Assembly: GCA_033239525.1 (NCBI GenBank)
Contig: BSYO01000013.1
Location: 8,270,501-8,334,500, forward strand
Length of the DNA stretch: 64,000 nt
Direction: 5' to 3'
From: Nepenthes gracilis
Lineage: Eukaryota > Streptophyta > Magnoliopsida > Caryophyllales > Nepenthaceae
The notes below the pieces were generated by a model. It was not told the origin of the DNA. It searched no databases and saw only the letters and a program-made list of their open reading frames with translations. Positions within the stretch are counted from its first letter, which is position 1; each line of letters opens with the position of its first letter. Below are positions 11,066-22,246 of this stretch, in pieces. Both the position numbers and the translations under genes were made by a program.

Positions 11066-13406
11066 TGAATACTTGAGACCTTTTGATGCCTACCGTTTGT
11101 CGGTTGCATGGTATTAAGTATCAGAAAACGCCACCAAAGACTCCACAGTTGAATGGAGTGACAGAACGGATGAATCGTATGCTCTTAGAGAGAGTACGTT
11201 GTATGCTCTCTAAAGCAAAACTTAATGTATCATTTTGGGCAGAAGCACTCCGGATGGCGGCTTACATTATCAATAGGTCGCCGAGCAAGCCACTGATGGG
11301 TGAAGTGGCAGGAAAGATATGGACGAGTGTAGAACCGTCCTATGATCATTTGCGAGTATTCGGATGTAAAGCATTCGGTACGTTCCAAGAGATGAAAGGA
11401 CCAACTCGAGCCAAAGACGATGCAATGCGTCTTTTCTCGGGCTATGGAGAGGATGAATCAAGTTCTGATTCTATGATCCCGCCACAAGGAAACTAGTCCG
11501 GTCAAGAGATGTAACATTTGCGAGAATGAGATGATTGAAGATATCGGCGGAAGGCAAATTGTAATGATAAATGTACGGACAAAGTAAGTATCGAAGATGT
11601 CCGTCCTATGCTCGAGCTTGAGCTCGGGGCCAGTCAACAAGGAGTCAATTTGGATTAGCGGTCCCGAGGCGATTGAAAATATCGGTGAGGAGGTCATGGT
11701 GCCTCGATGATGACTGGTCAAGCCATGCCTCAACAAAGGTGCGAGAATCGCTATTAGACGATCCTCCCGAAATGACGACCGTACTTGTTGCATCCTCCAA
11801 AGAGTATGTAATGCTTACGGATGCGGCGAGCCCGAAAACTATGAAGAGGCTATAAACGGCGAAGGTAAGGAAAAATGGTTAGAGGCCATGAAGAATGAGA
11901 TGAGTTCTCTTCATGAGAACTATACTTTTGATCTCGTTACACTTCCCAATGGGAAGAAGGCATAGAAAAACAAATGGATTTTTCGGGTGAAAACGGACGA
12001 GAACACCAAGGAGCCAAGGTACAATGCACGATTGGTGGTAAAAGGATTCGGACAACGAAAATGAATTGACTTTGATGAGATATTTGCTGCGGTAGTGAAA
12101 ATGTCCTCCATACGAGTGGTACTAGGCCTGGCTGCCGCCCAGGACCTTGAGGTGGAGCAGATGGATGTCCGAACTGCATTCCTCCATGGAGAGCTTGAGG
12201 AGGAGATTTATATGGAATAGCCCGAAGGTTTTGAGGCTAAAGGAAAGGAACAACTTGTCTGCCACTTGAAGAAGAGTCTATATGGCTTAAAGCAAGCTCC
12301 GTGGCAGTGGTACAAGAAGTTCGAAATCAAGTTATGTCCTGGCCAAGGATACTTTGGCGGACTACTCGTAACCACCGTGTATTTGTGCAGTTTTTGATGA
12401 TGATGATTTTGTCATCCTTCTCTTATATGTGGATGACATGTTGATAGTTGGACGGAATATCAATGGCCAAAGAAGTCGTTGAAGCAAACTGGGGCGCTTA
12501 TTTGCCATGAAGGATCTTGGATCGGCGAAACAAATTCTAGGAGTCAGAATTATACGCGATCGAAAGGCTAGAAAATTGTGGCTGTCTCAAGAACACTATC
12601 TTGAGAAAGTGCTCCAACGGTTTAATATGGACAAGTCGAAGCCCGTGAGCACACCCTTGGCGAATCATTACAAGCTGAGCACTCATCAATGTCCGTCTTC
12701 GGATGATGAGAAGAGATATATGAAAGGCGTGCCCTATTCCTCTGCTGTGGGAAGTCTTATGTATGCTCTGGTATGTACCAGACCGGACATAGCTCATGCC
12801 GTCGGGACAGTTAGTCGTTTTCTATCGAATCCAGGAAAGGAATACTGGTCCGCGGTGAAATGGATCATGCGATACATTCGAGGAACTTCCAAGAGGTGCT
12901 TGTGTCTTAGAAGTGGCATACCGCAGTTGGTGGGATATTCAGATGTGGACATGGCCGGAGACATTGACACACGCAAATTTACATCGGGTTATTTGATAAA
13001 ATTTGCGGGCGATGCAGTTTTTTGGCAATCCAAGCTACAAAAATGTGTAGCTCTATCCACAATCAAGCCCGAATATATTGCAATTACGAGAGACGTGCAA
13101 GGAGATGTCAGGATGAAGGAATTTGTTCAAGAATTGGGTCTTCAACAAATGAAGTACACTGTACTCTGTGATAGTCAGAGTGCAATACATCTTTGCAAGA
13201 ATTCTTCATTTCACTCAAGATCCAAGCACATTGATGTTCGGTACCATTGGGTGAGGGACGTGCTGGAAGCTGATCTATTATCACTGGAGAAGATTGGTAC
13301 TGAAGACAATGGAGCAGACATGATGACTAAGATTCTAACAAGAGGAAAGAACGAGGCATGCTGCAAGATAGTTTGGCTAATTGATCCAATTTCTTCACTG
13401 TCATGA
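11066..13406 (+). pseudogene. copia pol: integrase C-part, reverse transcriptase, RNase H (frameshifted)
   Basis: The integrase core end reads from 11083 (KTPQLNGVTERMNR, then the INRSPSKPL stretch) to about 11450. Reverse transcriptase follows with the QMDVRTAFLHGELEEEIYM block (about 12157-12215), an in-frame TAG replacing a glutamine codon just after it (12218-12220), LYGLKQAPW near 12280, and the catalytic YVDDM at 12426-12440. RNase H is in a long open frame, 12507-13406, with KPEYIA, DSQSAIHL and HIDVRYHWVRD. Several frameshifts between 11450 and 12500 prevent translation as one polyprotein. The family is Ty1/copia by domain order. Confidence 0.85.
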
Positions 13407-13415
13407 GGGAAAGTT
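13405..13415 (+). other. polypurine tract of the copia element
   Basis: GAGGGAAAGTT lies immediately before the 3' LTR and overlaps the stop codon of the RNase H frame. It would prime plus-strand synthesis. Confidence 0.6.
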
Positions 13416-14087
13416 TGTCGGGAGTCACTTCCGTAAAGAAGCTCTTGTAATCGAATAACTTGGGCGGAGCACAAAGGTGCCGTTTCATAAAGGAATGAAG
13501 TTCTGGTCAACGGGGAGTTGACCGGATGATGGCCAACGAGCCATTGACCAGTTTATGAGAGAAGTTGGCAGTTTCTCTAAGAGATTTCAAAAGAGCAAAT
13601 TTGAACGGTCCAACGGAGATATTGACCGGCTTTGTGAACGCGAACGACCCACTGCACCGCCCGCCAGGCAATACAGGACAATGCCAACTCAGCAGATCTT
13701 CTGGAAATACATAATCTCAGACGGTTTTGCAGGAGCCGTATTTTTTGGACAGGGGAATATTCATATTGTTGGAAGGAATTGTTTCTGTCCTTTTATGTAT
13801 TGAATATTGCCCCATATATATCTTTTTATGTATGTGGAGAGTATGAAACACAGTGAGAGAGTAAGAGAAAAACGGTGAAGGTGTGCTCTTCGATTTTTTC
13901 TTTGTTTTCTACTGTTGTCTCCAAAATCTCTTAGTGAAATACGTTTCAGTGGACGGATTGTCCCGTGATTTTTCCCTTAATTGAGAAGGATTTTCCACGT
14001 AAAATATCTTGTGTTCATTGTTCTTCTTCGTCCTCATTTCTTACTGTCCTGTCTAATTGAGAAAGTGGTCCGCCCTCTTCTCAAACA
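13416..14087 (+). repeat. 3' LTR of the copia element
   Basis: 672 bp from TGTCGGGAGTC to TCAAACA. It is clean sequence, unlike its 5' partner, and is followed by the ATAAG target duplication. It carries several GGTCAAC/GTTGACC words, also seen in the LTRs of the copia element at 55455-61008, so the two elements are related. Confidence 0.85.
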
Positions 14088-14092
14088 ATAAG

Positions 14093-17065
14093 CCATATTG
14101 TAGTGTAAGAAACCCACGTTGGCTAGTATGGTCTATGCAATCCTTAGACAAAGGCTTGGATAAGCCAGCAAAGATACACACATATGTAATAAGATTATTA
14201 ATCAATTCATGGGACTACAGCTCCACAACAGCCCTAAGGTGTCCAAGGGTGTATAAGGTCAGCAATACCTCTGGGAAAATTACGTCAGCATGCGGTAGAC
14301 TATAGTGCATACAAAAGGTCAAGCCCTTTCAACCAACACGCACCCGATCAAAATCATCCCTAAACCAAGGTAGTCAAATAACTTAACTTAGAGATTCAAA
14401 TGAGTGCCAAAGGTCCGGGATCAAGAAGTAATAGACCCAGAACCCACTGGATACAGACGATAGCAGGAAACCTTCATCGTGGAACTCAAGAGTGGGCAAT
14501 AATTGACCTATGCAAATATAGAAGTGATCCTCAGGCTGAGGTTTAGATAATCCTACAAAGGAACACGCGGATGCCAAAGGATCATAAAATGATCCATGAC
14601 ACAACAGTCAAAAAGCTACCAAAAATTCCCGCAGAAGTAAGGAGTCATTAAAAGTGTCAGACAGAAATGCATTGCCACACAGGAAGTTATGGTGCCCCAT
14701 ATGGGGCCATGCCACATTGACCAAAAAACATTTAGTGGCGGGATAGTATAATGACAATGGAACTGCTAATTGTCCCTGAAGAATAGGCCACGACTACTTG
14801 AATACAAAGGGCGAACATCTTGGGGGCTAGATTGGCAATGAAGAAATAAGTAACCTTGGATATATGAAGTGCAATAATAAAAGAAAATTCTCATTTCAAA
14901 AAGGAAAGAACATTATATAATAAGTCAATGCTCTCAAGAAGGCAATACCTCAGGTGGCGCTCATGGAGGCAAACTGACAGCAGGATCCTAGGGGCCATAT
15001 GGAGTTTGGATGTCTCTCCAACCAAAGATGAAAGTATTAACTATGCCTATGTTTCAGATGTCAATACGGCCTACTCTCTCATCTAGCTCAAATCAAGCAA
15101 CGAGGTCCTTACAAGCCTAAAACTTCCACTTGGACCTCGCCTCCAGCAGGTCTCCCAGTTCCTCCACAAGCATGATGGGACTAGATAATAGAAAGCTGCT
15201 ATTGATAAAATATTGTTTAGACCCGTGGCACCTAGAGGGGCTGAGTAGGTGTTTCTTCGTTGAAGTACAAAATAAAAATTTATAACTTCAATATACATAA
15301 AGAAATTTCGTATCTCAATGCTTAGTTTTAAACTATTGTCATTCGTATGTATATAATGAAAAGTAAAATGTGTAAATAGATAGAACACAATATTTGGTGA
15401 TGAAAGAAATCTCTTGAACAATTTATTTGTAGAGAAAATCCTCCAAGTTTTGGGCCGTCAACTAAAAATCTACTATATATGAAAAGTCAACTTACACACC
15501 AATAAGCAGACATGCTTGACCCTCTAGTCATTTTAACACCGAACATGTAATTATCTAATATCCTTCTTAAATCTTTAAACCCGCAACTATTCATATACCT
15601 TTTAATCTCTCTGAGTGAATATCTAGTTGATCAAACTCTATCAGCGAAATCATACCCCAAGTCTACATACAAGCCTCACACCAGATCTCTGTAGTTTATA
15701 GGATAATAATGGTAAATTTTAGAATCAAAACAAGTAGGAGATATCAAGATAATATAACTCTAATCTTAAACAAAGAAGGAGATCTCAAGAAATACGTGGT
15801 TCTCTTAAATCTCACAGTTGCACACATAGTCACAAAAAGAATGCTCACTATCTTTTAATGTAGATCTTTTGAGTACCTTCCAAGTAAAAGGAGGTTTGGT
15901 CCTTTAAAAATATAGAAAAATCCTCCAATCAAAGTATTTTTAAGTAGTAGATCGTTGGTGTCAATTTCAACCCGCTTGAGTGGCCATCTTACGGTGAACT
16001 TGTAGTTTGTATCAAGAAATTTACACACACAGCGGCAAGCTCACAGTATGCTTCTAGAGAATTTCAACTTAAACTATCAGCTAACTTCTATCTGGATTCA
16101 GAACACAAAGCTCAAGCCATAATCTAGTGCCATAATACAAAATAGTCTAAACAGCTATTAAGTTCCTATTTAACAATCAAACACAAAAAGTATAATAAAA
16201 CACGATAATAAATTTAATGTATAACAAAATATTATAAAATTTACCAAGATTAAATACTGACCAAACAGCCATGACACCTTGAGGACCTGAGACTCTGCTG
16301 CAGATGGCCACTCTTCAGCCACCTCGGCCCACCGTGTTACCAAATTGGCTTGGTGCCAGCTCTCTCCCACTCCTCGGCATCAGCAGTGCGCCTCATTGCC
16401 TCCTCAGCTTGATCTTGGAGCTCCATGATCTTAGCTTATACCCGAGCAAGATCCTCACGCAGCCCTGCCTCTTCCTCTGCCTCTGCCATAGCAGCAAGCT
16501 GTTGAGCCTGGTAAAACAAAGTGCTTTCTTCTGTCTCCCAATATACGTGGCGACCACTCCCTGAAAATATTGTACCTTCAAAAGCATAAAGAAGATAATA
16601 ACAAAAATAATAAAAAGACAAGAAAGTGAGTTACGCTCATCAGTGCCACCAAACAATTGTCAGCAACATCCTCAGTGGATGACCACTCAAACAATGCAGC
16701 ATCCCCAGGAAGGATGGACACCCGAGACAAATCCAGATCTATCAAGTTTGCTCTAAAAAAGCGGTGGGTATTCTAAATGCTCCAATCAAGATGGGCACAT
16801 GCCTGGATGTGATGAAAGAACACAACGGTATTTTTGTGTCTCTTCAGGAAAAAGGCACGATAGGGGATGCCACCCTTAAAGTCATGGGAACCTTAGACCA
16901 GGAGGCCTCATCTGGCCCAACCTGTGAGCAAGTAGAAGTTGACAAAGTGATGGACTCGCTAACACCTCCTTTCGAAGACCACAGCCAGCGGGCTCAGTGG
17001 TGCTGTGACGCCTATGGCGTCGCAACACGTATGGCGCTGAACGGAAACAGTTGGATTAAAACAAT
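14093..17065. other. right flank of the copia insertion; interior of the older element
   Basis: Non-coding, AT-rich except for a gene-like fragment on the minus strand at 16261-16755. The part 14093-16637 reappears interleaved inside 8459-11065. An open + frame at 16764-17081 (105 codons) resembles nothing I know and is left unassigned. Confidence 0.45.
16261..16755 (-). pseudogene. fragment of an unknown spliced, coiled-coil gene (probably transposon-borne)
   Basis: On the minus strand an exon ending at 16635 (reading SILPGDAALFEWSSTEDVAD, then LVALMS) is followed by a 127-bp intron with GT-AG borders (16634-16508) and a second exon from 16507 down to about 16261. The joined frame stays in phase 0. 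Exon 2 codes an alanine/glutamate-rich, probably coiled-coil stretch (AMAEAEEEAGLREDLARV, then AKIMELQDQAEEAMRRTADA) but has in-frame stops, so it is broken. Exon 1 is cut short upstream. The text reads like the long coiled-coil proteins encoded by some plant LTR elements; I cannot name the family. Confidence 0.45.
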
Positions 17066-17879
17066 GAAAAATATTTTGTGAAAAAAAAAATAAGACAAAT
17101 GGCCATTCCGCAGCTATTGGATGAAAAAAGCATCCAACGGCTGCGAATTAACAAGACGAAATAATTTCGTCTCAATTTTTCCCATCAGTAAATCTCTCTC
17201 TTCCTCTTCTCTCATTCATTTTGCTAAGCGGAGCTGGAACGGCCAAGTTGAGGAGAAGCGGCGGATAGGGATGTAGCAGTGGAGAAAAGGTATTTCATTT
17301 TGTATTATTGATTTCTATTTTGCTTTATTTGATTTTTGGAGTGTCTTTTAAGCTTCATTTGATTTCTCGGTCCATAAATCTTACTTAATTATTATAGATT
17401 TTGAGGTACATTTGATCTTTATTACCTTGATAATTTGCGAACATGTCAATAATGGTGCGCTATATCCGTGTAAGTAGGGAGCAACGAGATGCATTGTTAT
17501 GTCAAATTTTGTAGCTGTTTTTCTCGGCCGTGTAATTGGTGTTTTCGAACAAATTTGGAAGTTGACTTTTGTGTTTTTGAATAATGTTGCAGCGTAGCCT
17601 TGTATAATTGGGGAGCAGTGAAAAACTTACTTATTTCTCATTTTGTATTTTCTTTCTCGGTCGTGTAATTGATTGTTTTCGTATAATAGACACTATTGTG
17701 TTGTGTATTGTGTTTTCAATAGTGCTGTTGGAGGGTCTGTTTCGTTTGGTTTCATAGATATATATTTTCAAATAATACAAATTCGATAAATGTTAGCTTC
17801 AGTTTAAAATGTATATGTATTGCTCCTATTTTGAATAATATAATGTTTCTCCTATTTTGTTAGCTCCTGCAGTTGTATA

Positions 17880-19550
17880 ATGGATAAAAACACCCCAAAA
17901 ATTGGCATAATTTTTAAAAATATGGATGATGCTTGAAAATATTAGAAGCAATATGGTACTCAAAAGAGATTTTCAGTACAAAAGCATTTAGTTAGGAAAT
18001 CTAAAATTGATAAGTTAGTTATATCTAAAATGCTTTATTATTTAAGAGAAGGGACACATCTACAATACAAGCAACGGGATAAAAATGGAAAACAACGATG
18101 GTAAACACATTGTGGTTATCATGATAGGATGTATTGTATCCTTATTAGAGAGACTAAAAAATAAGTGTTAAAAACTTTATTGAATCATACAATCGCGAAC
18201 TCGAACCTCCAAAAACGAGGCACATGCTTAGATCGCGGAGGGAAGTTTTGGAAGCGCATATTCATTTAATTGAAATGGCCCATAATGCCGGTTTGAGACC
18301 GTGTCAAACCCACAAGCTAATTGTCGTTAAGGCTGGTGGTAAGAGTAATGTGGGTTATACAACGGAGGACCAAAAAACTTTTCTTCATAGTAGGAGATAG
18401 CAGAATATGGAGTTTGCTGAGGAGGGGAAATACTTTCTTATTTCCAGAAGAAAAATTTCAGAACTCTTTATTTTTAGCGACATGCAGTTAGATAACGAAA
18501 CCTATGTGACTAGTTTATTTTGGTGGATTTCGAAATGATTGTTGATTATCAAGTATTTTGTGATATTGTCGTATTTGACACAACTTATGGGACAAATAAA
18601 GGTTTGCGACTTTTCGGTATCTTTACAGGTTTCAACCATCACAGAATGACCATTGTTTTTGAAGCAGTATTATTGTACGATAAAATGGCTGACTCTTTTG
18701 TTTGGTTATTTTACTTATCAAAATGCCATAATGACGAAGGCTCTTGCGTTGGTGATGCCATCAACATGGCATGGTCTGTGCACTTGGCATATTATGCAAA
18801 ATGTTACTAACATCTTTGGAGTTATGATGGGTTGTTTTCCTAGTTTAGTAAATGTATGTATGGATATGAGGCTGAAATACAATTTGAAAGTGCTTGATAA
18901 ATCAGCCTATCCGCAGAGGAAGGCAATCATGCTACGTTGTGGTTAGATGGAATATATTGTCTAAGATATAAATGGGCTGCGTGTTTTATAAAAAGTGCCT
19001 ACATGTTGGGAATTAGAAATACGCAACTAAGTGAAAGTCTTAACAACGAGGTAAAGAATCATTTCAAATGTGATCTTAATTTAAGGGATTTTTTTCATTA
19101 TTTTGATAAAGTTCTTGAAAAGAAGAGATACAAAGAATTGTATACTGAGTATGAATTGAGACAAAAAATTTTCTATTTAATAATGATTGACTGTCTAATG
19201 ATGATTCAAGCCTCGAAAATATATTCTCCAACAATTTTCAAGCTAGTCCAAGTGGAATTGTTAAAAATAATGAGTAGATGTGTACTTTCTCAGCAGGATC
19301 CCATTTATGTGTTAGGGTTGTATATGGATCCATTTGCCTTGTACCTTATTTTATTTGATTTCCATACACAAATTGTGTAATGTGGATGCTGAATGTTTGA
19401 AAGCTCGAGGATTTTGTATTCACATGTTTTTAAAATATTCAACATATATAACCTACGATCCATACCGGAGAAATATATTTTGAAGAGGTGGACTTTAAAA
19501 GTAAGCGATAAAGCTCCAAATGTGAGTTCACATAATTTGCTAAATTTAGA
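17880..19550 (+). pseudogene. FAR1-like MULE transposase, left arm
   Basis: From the ATG at 17880 the frame-corrected reading shows a FAR1-type DNA-binding region (KRFSVQKHLVRKSKIDK, LREGTHLQYKQRDKNGK), then RSRREVLEAHIHLIEMAHNA, the MULE catalytic region beginning FDTTYGTNKGLRLFGIF (about 18568), the CTWHIMQNV motif (about 18780), and a C-terminal SWIM zinc-finger region followed by IPEKYILKRW (about 19464-19493). There are many stops and frameshifts. Compared with the right arm it lacks about 50 bp after 18712, which removes the segment around the second catalytic aspartate (TYQDAVM in the other arm). It cannot encode an active enzyme. Confidence 0.75.
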
Positions 19551-19557
19551 AGATCTG

Positions 19558-19660
19558 CAAACCTGGTCAGGTCGGATTTGGCATTATATGCAACAAGGGT
19601 TAGTTAATAAATGTTTTACTTATTATATCGTGACATTATCAGCAACAATTATACCCGATT
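19558..19660. other. loop between the two MULE arms
   Basis: About 100 bases of unique, AT-rich DNA separate the arms. In a transcript across the palindrome this would be the hairpin loop. Confidence 0.6.
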
Positions 19661-19686
19661 TGTAGATCTTCTAAATTTGGCGAATT

Positions 19687-21439
19687 CTATGAACTCACAT
19701 TTGGAGCATTATCCCTTACTTTCCGAACCCATCTATTCAAAATATATTTCTCCGGTATGGATCGCAATTTATGTATGTTGAATGTTTCAAAAGAATGTGA
19801 ACACAAAATCCATGAGCCTCTAAACATTCGGCATCCACATTGTACAATTTGTGTATGGAGATCAAATGAACTACGGCACGAGGTAGATGGATCCGTATGC
19901 AATCTTGACACATAAATGGGCTCCTGTCAAGAAAGTACATATCTACTCATTATTTTTAACAATTCCACTTAGACTAGCTAGAAAATTGTTGGAGAATATA
20001 TTTTCGAGGTTTGAATCATCATTAGACAGTTAATCATTATTAAATGGAAAATTTTTTGTCTCGATTCATACTCAGTATACAATTCTTTGTATCTCTTCTT
20101 TTCAAGAACTTTATCAAAATGATGAAAAAATTCCTTAAATTAAGATCACATTTGAAATGATTCTTTACATCGTTGTTAAGACTTTCACTTAGTTGCGTAT
20201 TTCTAATTCCCAACGTGTAGGCACTTTTTATAAAACATGCAGCCCATTTATATCTTAGACAATATATTCCATCTAACCACAACGTAGCATGATTGCCTTC
20301 CTCTACGGACAGGATGATTTATCAAGCACTTTCAAATTGTATTTCAGCCTCATATCCATACATACATTTACTAAACTATCAAGCACTTTCAAATTGTATT
20401 TCAGCCTCATATCCATACATACATTTACTAAACTAGGAAAACAACCCATCATAACTCCCAAGATGTTAGTAACATTTTGCATAATATGCCAAGTGCACAG
20501 ACCATGCTATGTTGACGGCATCACCAACGCAAGAGCCTTCGTCATTACGGCATCTTGATAAGTAAAAATAGTTTGGGGAGCCTGCTCACCGTGACATTTT
20601 AAAATGATCTCAAATAACCAAACAAAAAGTTGGCCGTTTTATAGTACAATAATACTGCTTCAAAAACAATGGTCATTTTATGATAGTTGAAATCTGTAAA
20701 GATACCAAAATGCCGCAAACCTTTATTCATCTCATAAGTTGTATCAAATATGACGATATCACAAAATACTTGATAATCAACAACCATTTCTAAATCCACC
20801 AAAATAAACTAGTCATATAGTTTTCGTTATCTAACTGCATATCACTAAAAATAAAGAGTGAAATTTTTCTTCTAGAAATAAGAAAGTATTTCCCCTCCTC
20901 AGCAAACTCCATATTCTACTATCTCCTACCATTGAGAAAAGTTTTTTGGTCATCCGTTGTACAACCCACATTACTCTTACCACCAGCCTTAACGACAATT
21001 AGCTTGTGGGTTTGACACGGTCTCAAACCGGCATTATGGGCCATTTCAATTAAATGACTATGCACTTTTAAAACCTCCCTCCGCGATCTAAGCATGTGCC
21101 TTGTTTTTGGAGTTCGAGTTCCGTAGTTGTATAATTCAATAAAGTTTTTAACACTTATTTTTCAATCTCTCTAATAAGGATACAATCCATCCTAGCACGA
21201 TAACCACAATGTGTTTACCATTGTTGTTTTCCATTTTTATCCCATTGCTTGTATTGTAGATGTGTCCCTTCTCTTAAACAATAAAGCATTTTAGATATAA
21301 CTAACTTATCAATTTTAGATTTCCTAATTAAATGCTTTTGTACTGAAAATCTCATTTGAGTACCATACTGCTTCTAATATTTCCAAGCATCATCCATATT
21401 TTTAAAAATCATGCCAATTTTTGGAGTGTTTTCATCCAT
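19687..21439 (-). pseudogene. FAR1-like MULE transposase, right arm (inverted copy)
   Basis: The same gene read on the minus strand from the ATG at 21439. The catalytic region is better kept than in the left arm: FDTTYEMNKGLRHFGIF in the frame 20802-20599, followed after a frameshift by the TIFTYQDAVMTKALAL segment. The SWIM/IPEKYIL end lies at about 19911-19687. Stops, frameshifts and a 57-bp tandem duplication at 20321-20434 break it. Confidence 0.75.
20321..20434. repeat. perfect 57-bp tandem duplication
   Basis: 20321-20377 is repeated without change at 20378-20434. The left MULE arm has this segment once (about 18850-18906). As 57 is a multiple of three it would add 19 codons without a frameshift. 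Confidence 0.9.
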
Positions 21440-22246
21440 TATACAACTGCAGGAGCTAACAAAATAGGAGAAACATTATATTATTCAAAACAGGAGCAAT
21501 ACATATACATTTTAAACAGAAGCTAACATTTATCGAATTTGTATTATTTGAAAACATATATCTGTGAAACCAAATGAAACAGGACCCTCAACAACATTGT
21601 TGAAATCACAATACACAACACAATAGCGTCTATTATACGAAAACAATCAATTACACGACTGAGAAAAAAAAATACAAAATGAGAAATAAGTAAGTTTTTC
21701 ACTGCTCCCTAATTATACAAGGTTGCGCTGCAACATTATTCAAAAACACAAAACTCAACTACCAAATTTGTTTGAAAACACCAATTACACGACCGAGAAA
21801 AACAACTATAAAATTTGACATAACAATGCATCTCGTTGCTCCCTACTTAAACGGTTATGGCGCACCATTATTGACATGTTCACAAATTACCAAAGTAATA
21901 AAGATCAAATGTACCTCAAAATCTATAATAATTAAACAAGATTTATGGATCGAGAAATCAAATAAAGCTTAAAGGAAGCTCCAAAAATCAAATAAAGCAA
22001 AATAGAATTCAGAAATACAAAATGAAATACCTTTTCTCCACTGCTTCATCCCTATCCGCCGCTTCTCCTCAACTTGGCCGTTCCAGCTCCGCTTAGCAAA
22101 ATGAAGGAGAGAAGAGGAGGAGAGAGATTTACTGATTGGAAAAATTGAGACGAAATTATTTCGTCTTGCTGATTTGCAGTCGTTAGATGCTTTTTTTTTA
22201 TCCTATAGCTACAGCCATCTATTTTCTTTTTTTCTTTTCACAAATT

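Larger units (their letters stand above)
8459..14087 (+). mobile_element. Ty1/copia retrotransposon, + strand, TSD ATAAG, with corrupted 5' part
   Basis: The element runs from TGTTGGGAGTCAC (8459) to CTCAAACA (14087) and is flanked by a perfect 5-bp duplication, ATAAG, at 8454-8458 and 14088-14092. Order is 5' LTR, gag region, integrase, reverse transcriptase, RNase H, polypurine tract, 3' LTR, as in Ty1/copia. From 8459 to about 11065 the sequence is a patchwork of copia and of the DNA found right of the element (14093-16637), so the 5' LTR, PBS, gag and early integrase cannot be read. From 11066 onward it is ordinary copia sequence. Confidence 0.88.
17066..22246. mobile_element. inverted pair of FAR1/MULE-type transposons (large palindrome)
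   Basis: The left arm, about 17066-19557, is repeated in reverse complement at about 19661-22246 around a loop of about 100 bp. Matching anchors are GACGAAATAATTTCGTCT at 17155 and its copy near 22150, the outer TTTGTGAAAA ends, and the ATTTAGAAGATCT words next to the loop. Arms are about 90% alike by eye over the part I compared and contain a transposase related to FAR1 and MULE proteins. Both genes are broken. No 9-bp target duplication was recognised. Confidence 0.8.

Noticed and set aside
16764..17081. 105-codon + strand frame as a gene
   Set aside because: No known family, and the opposite strand next to it carries the spliced gene fragment; frame ends in the MULE border.
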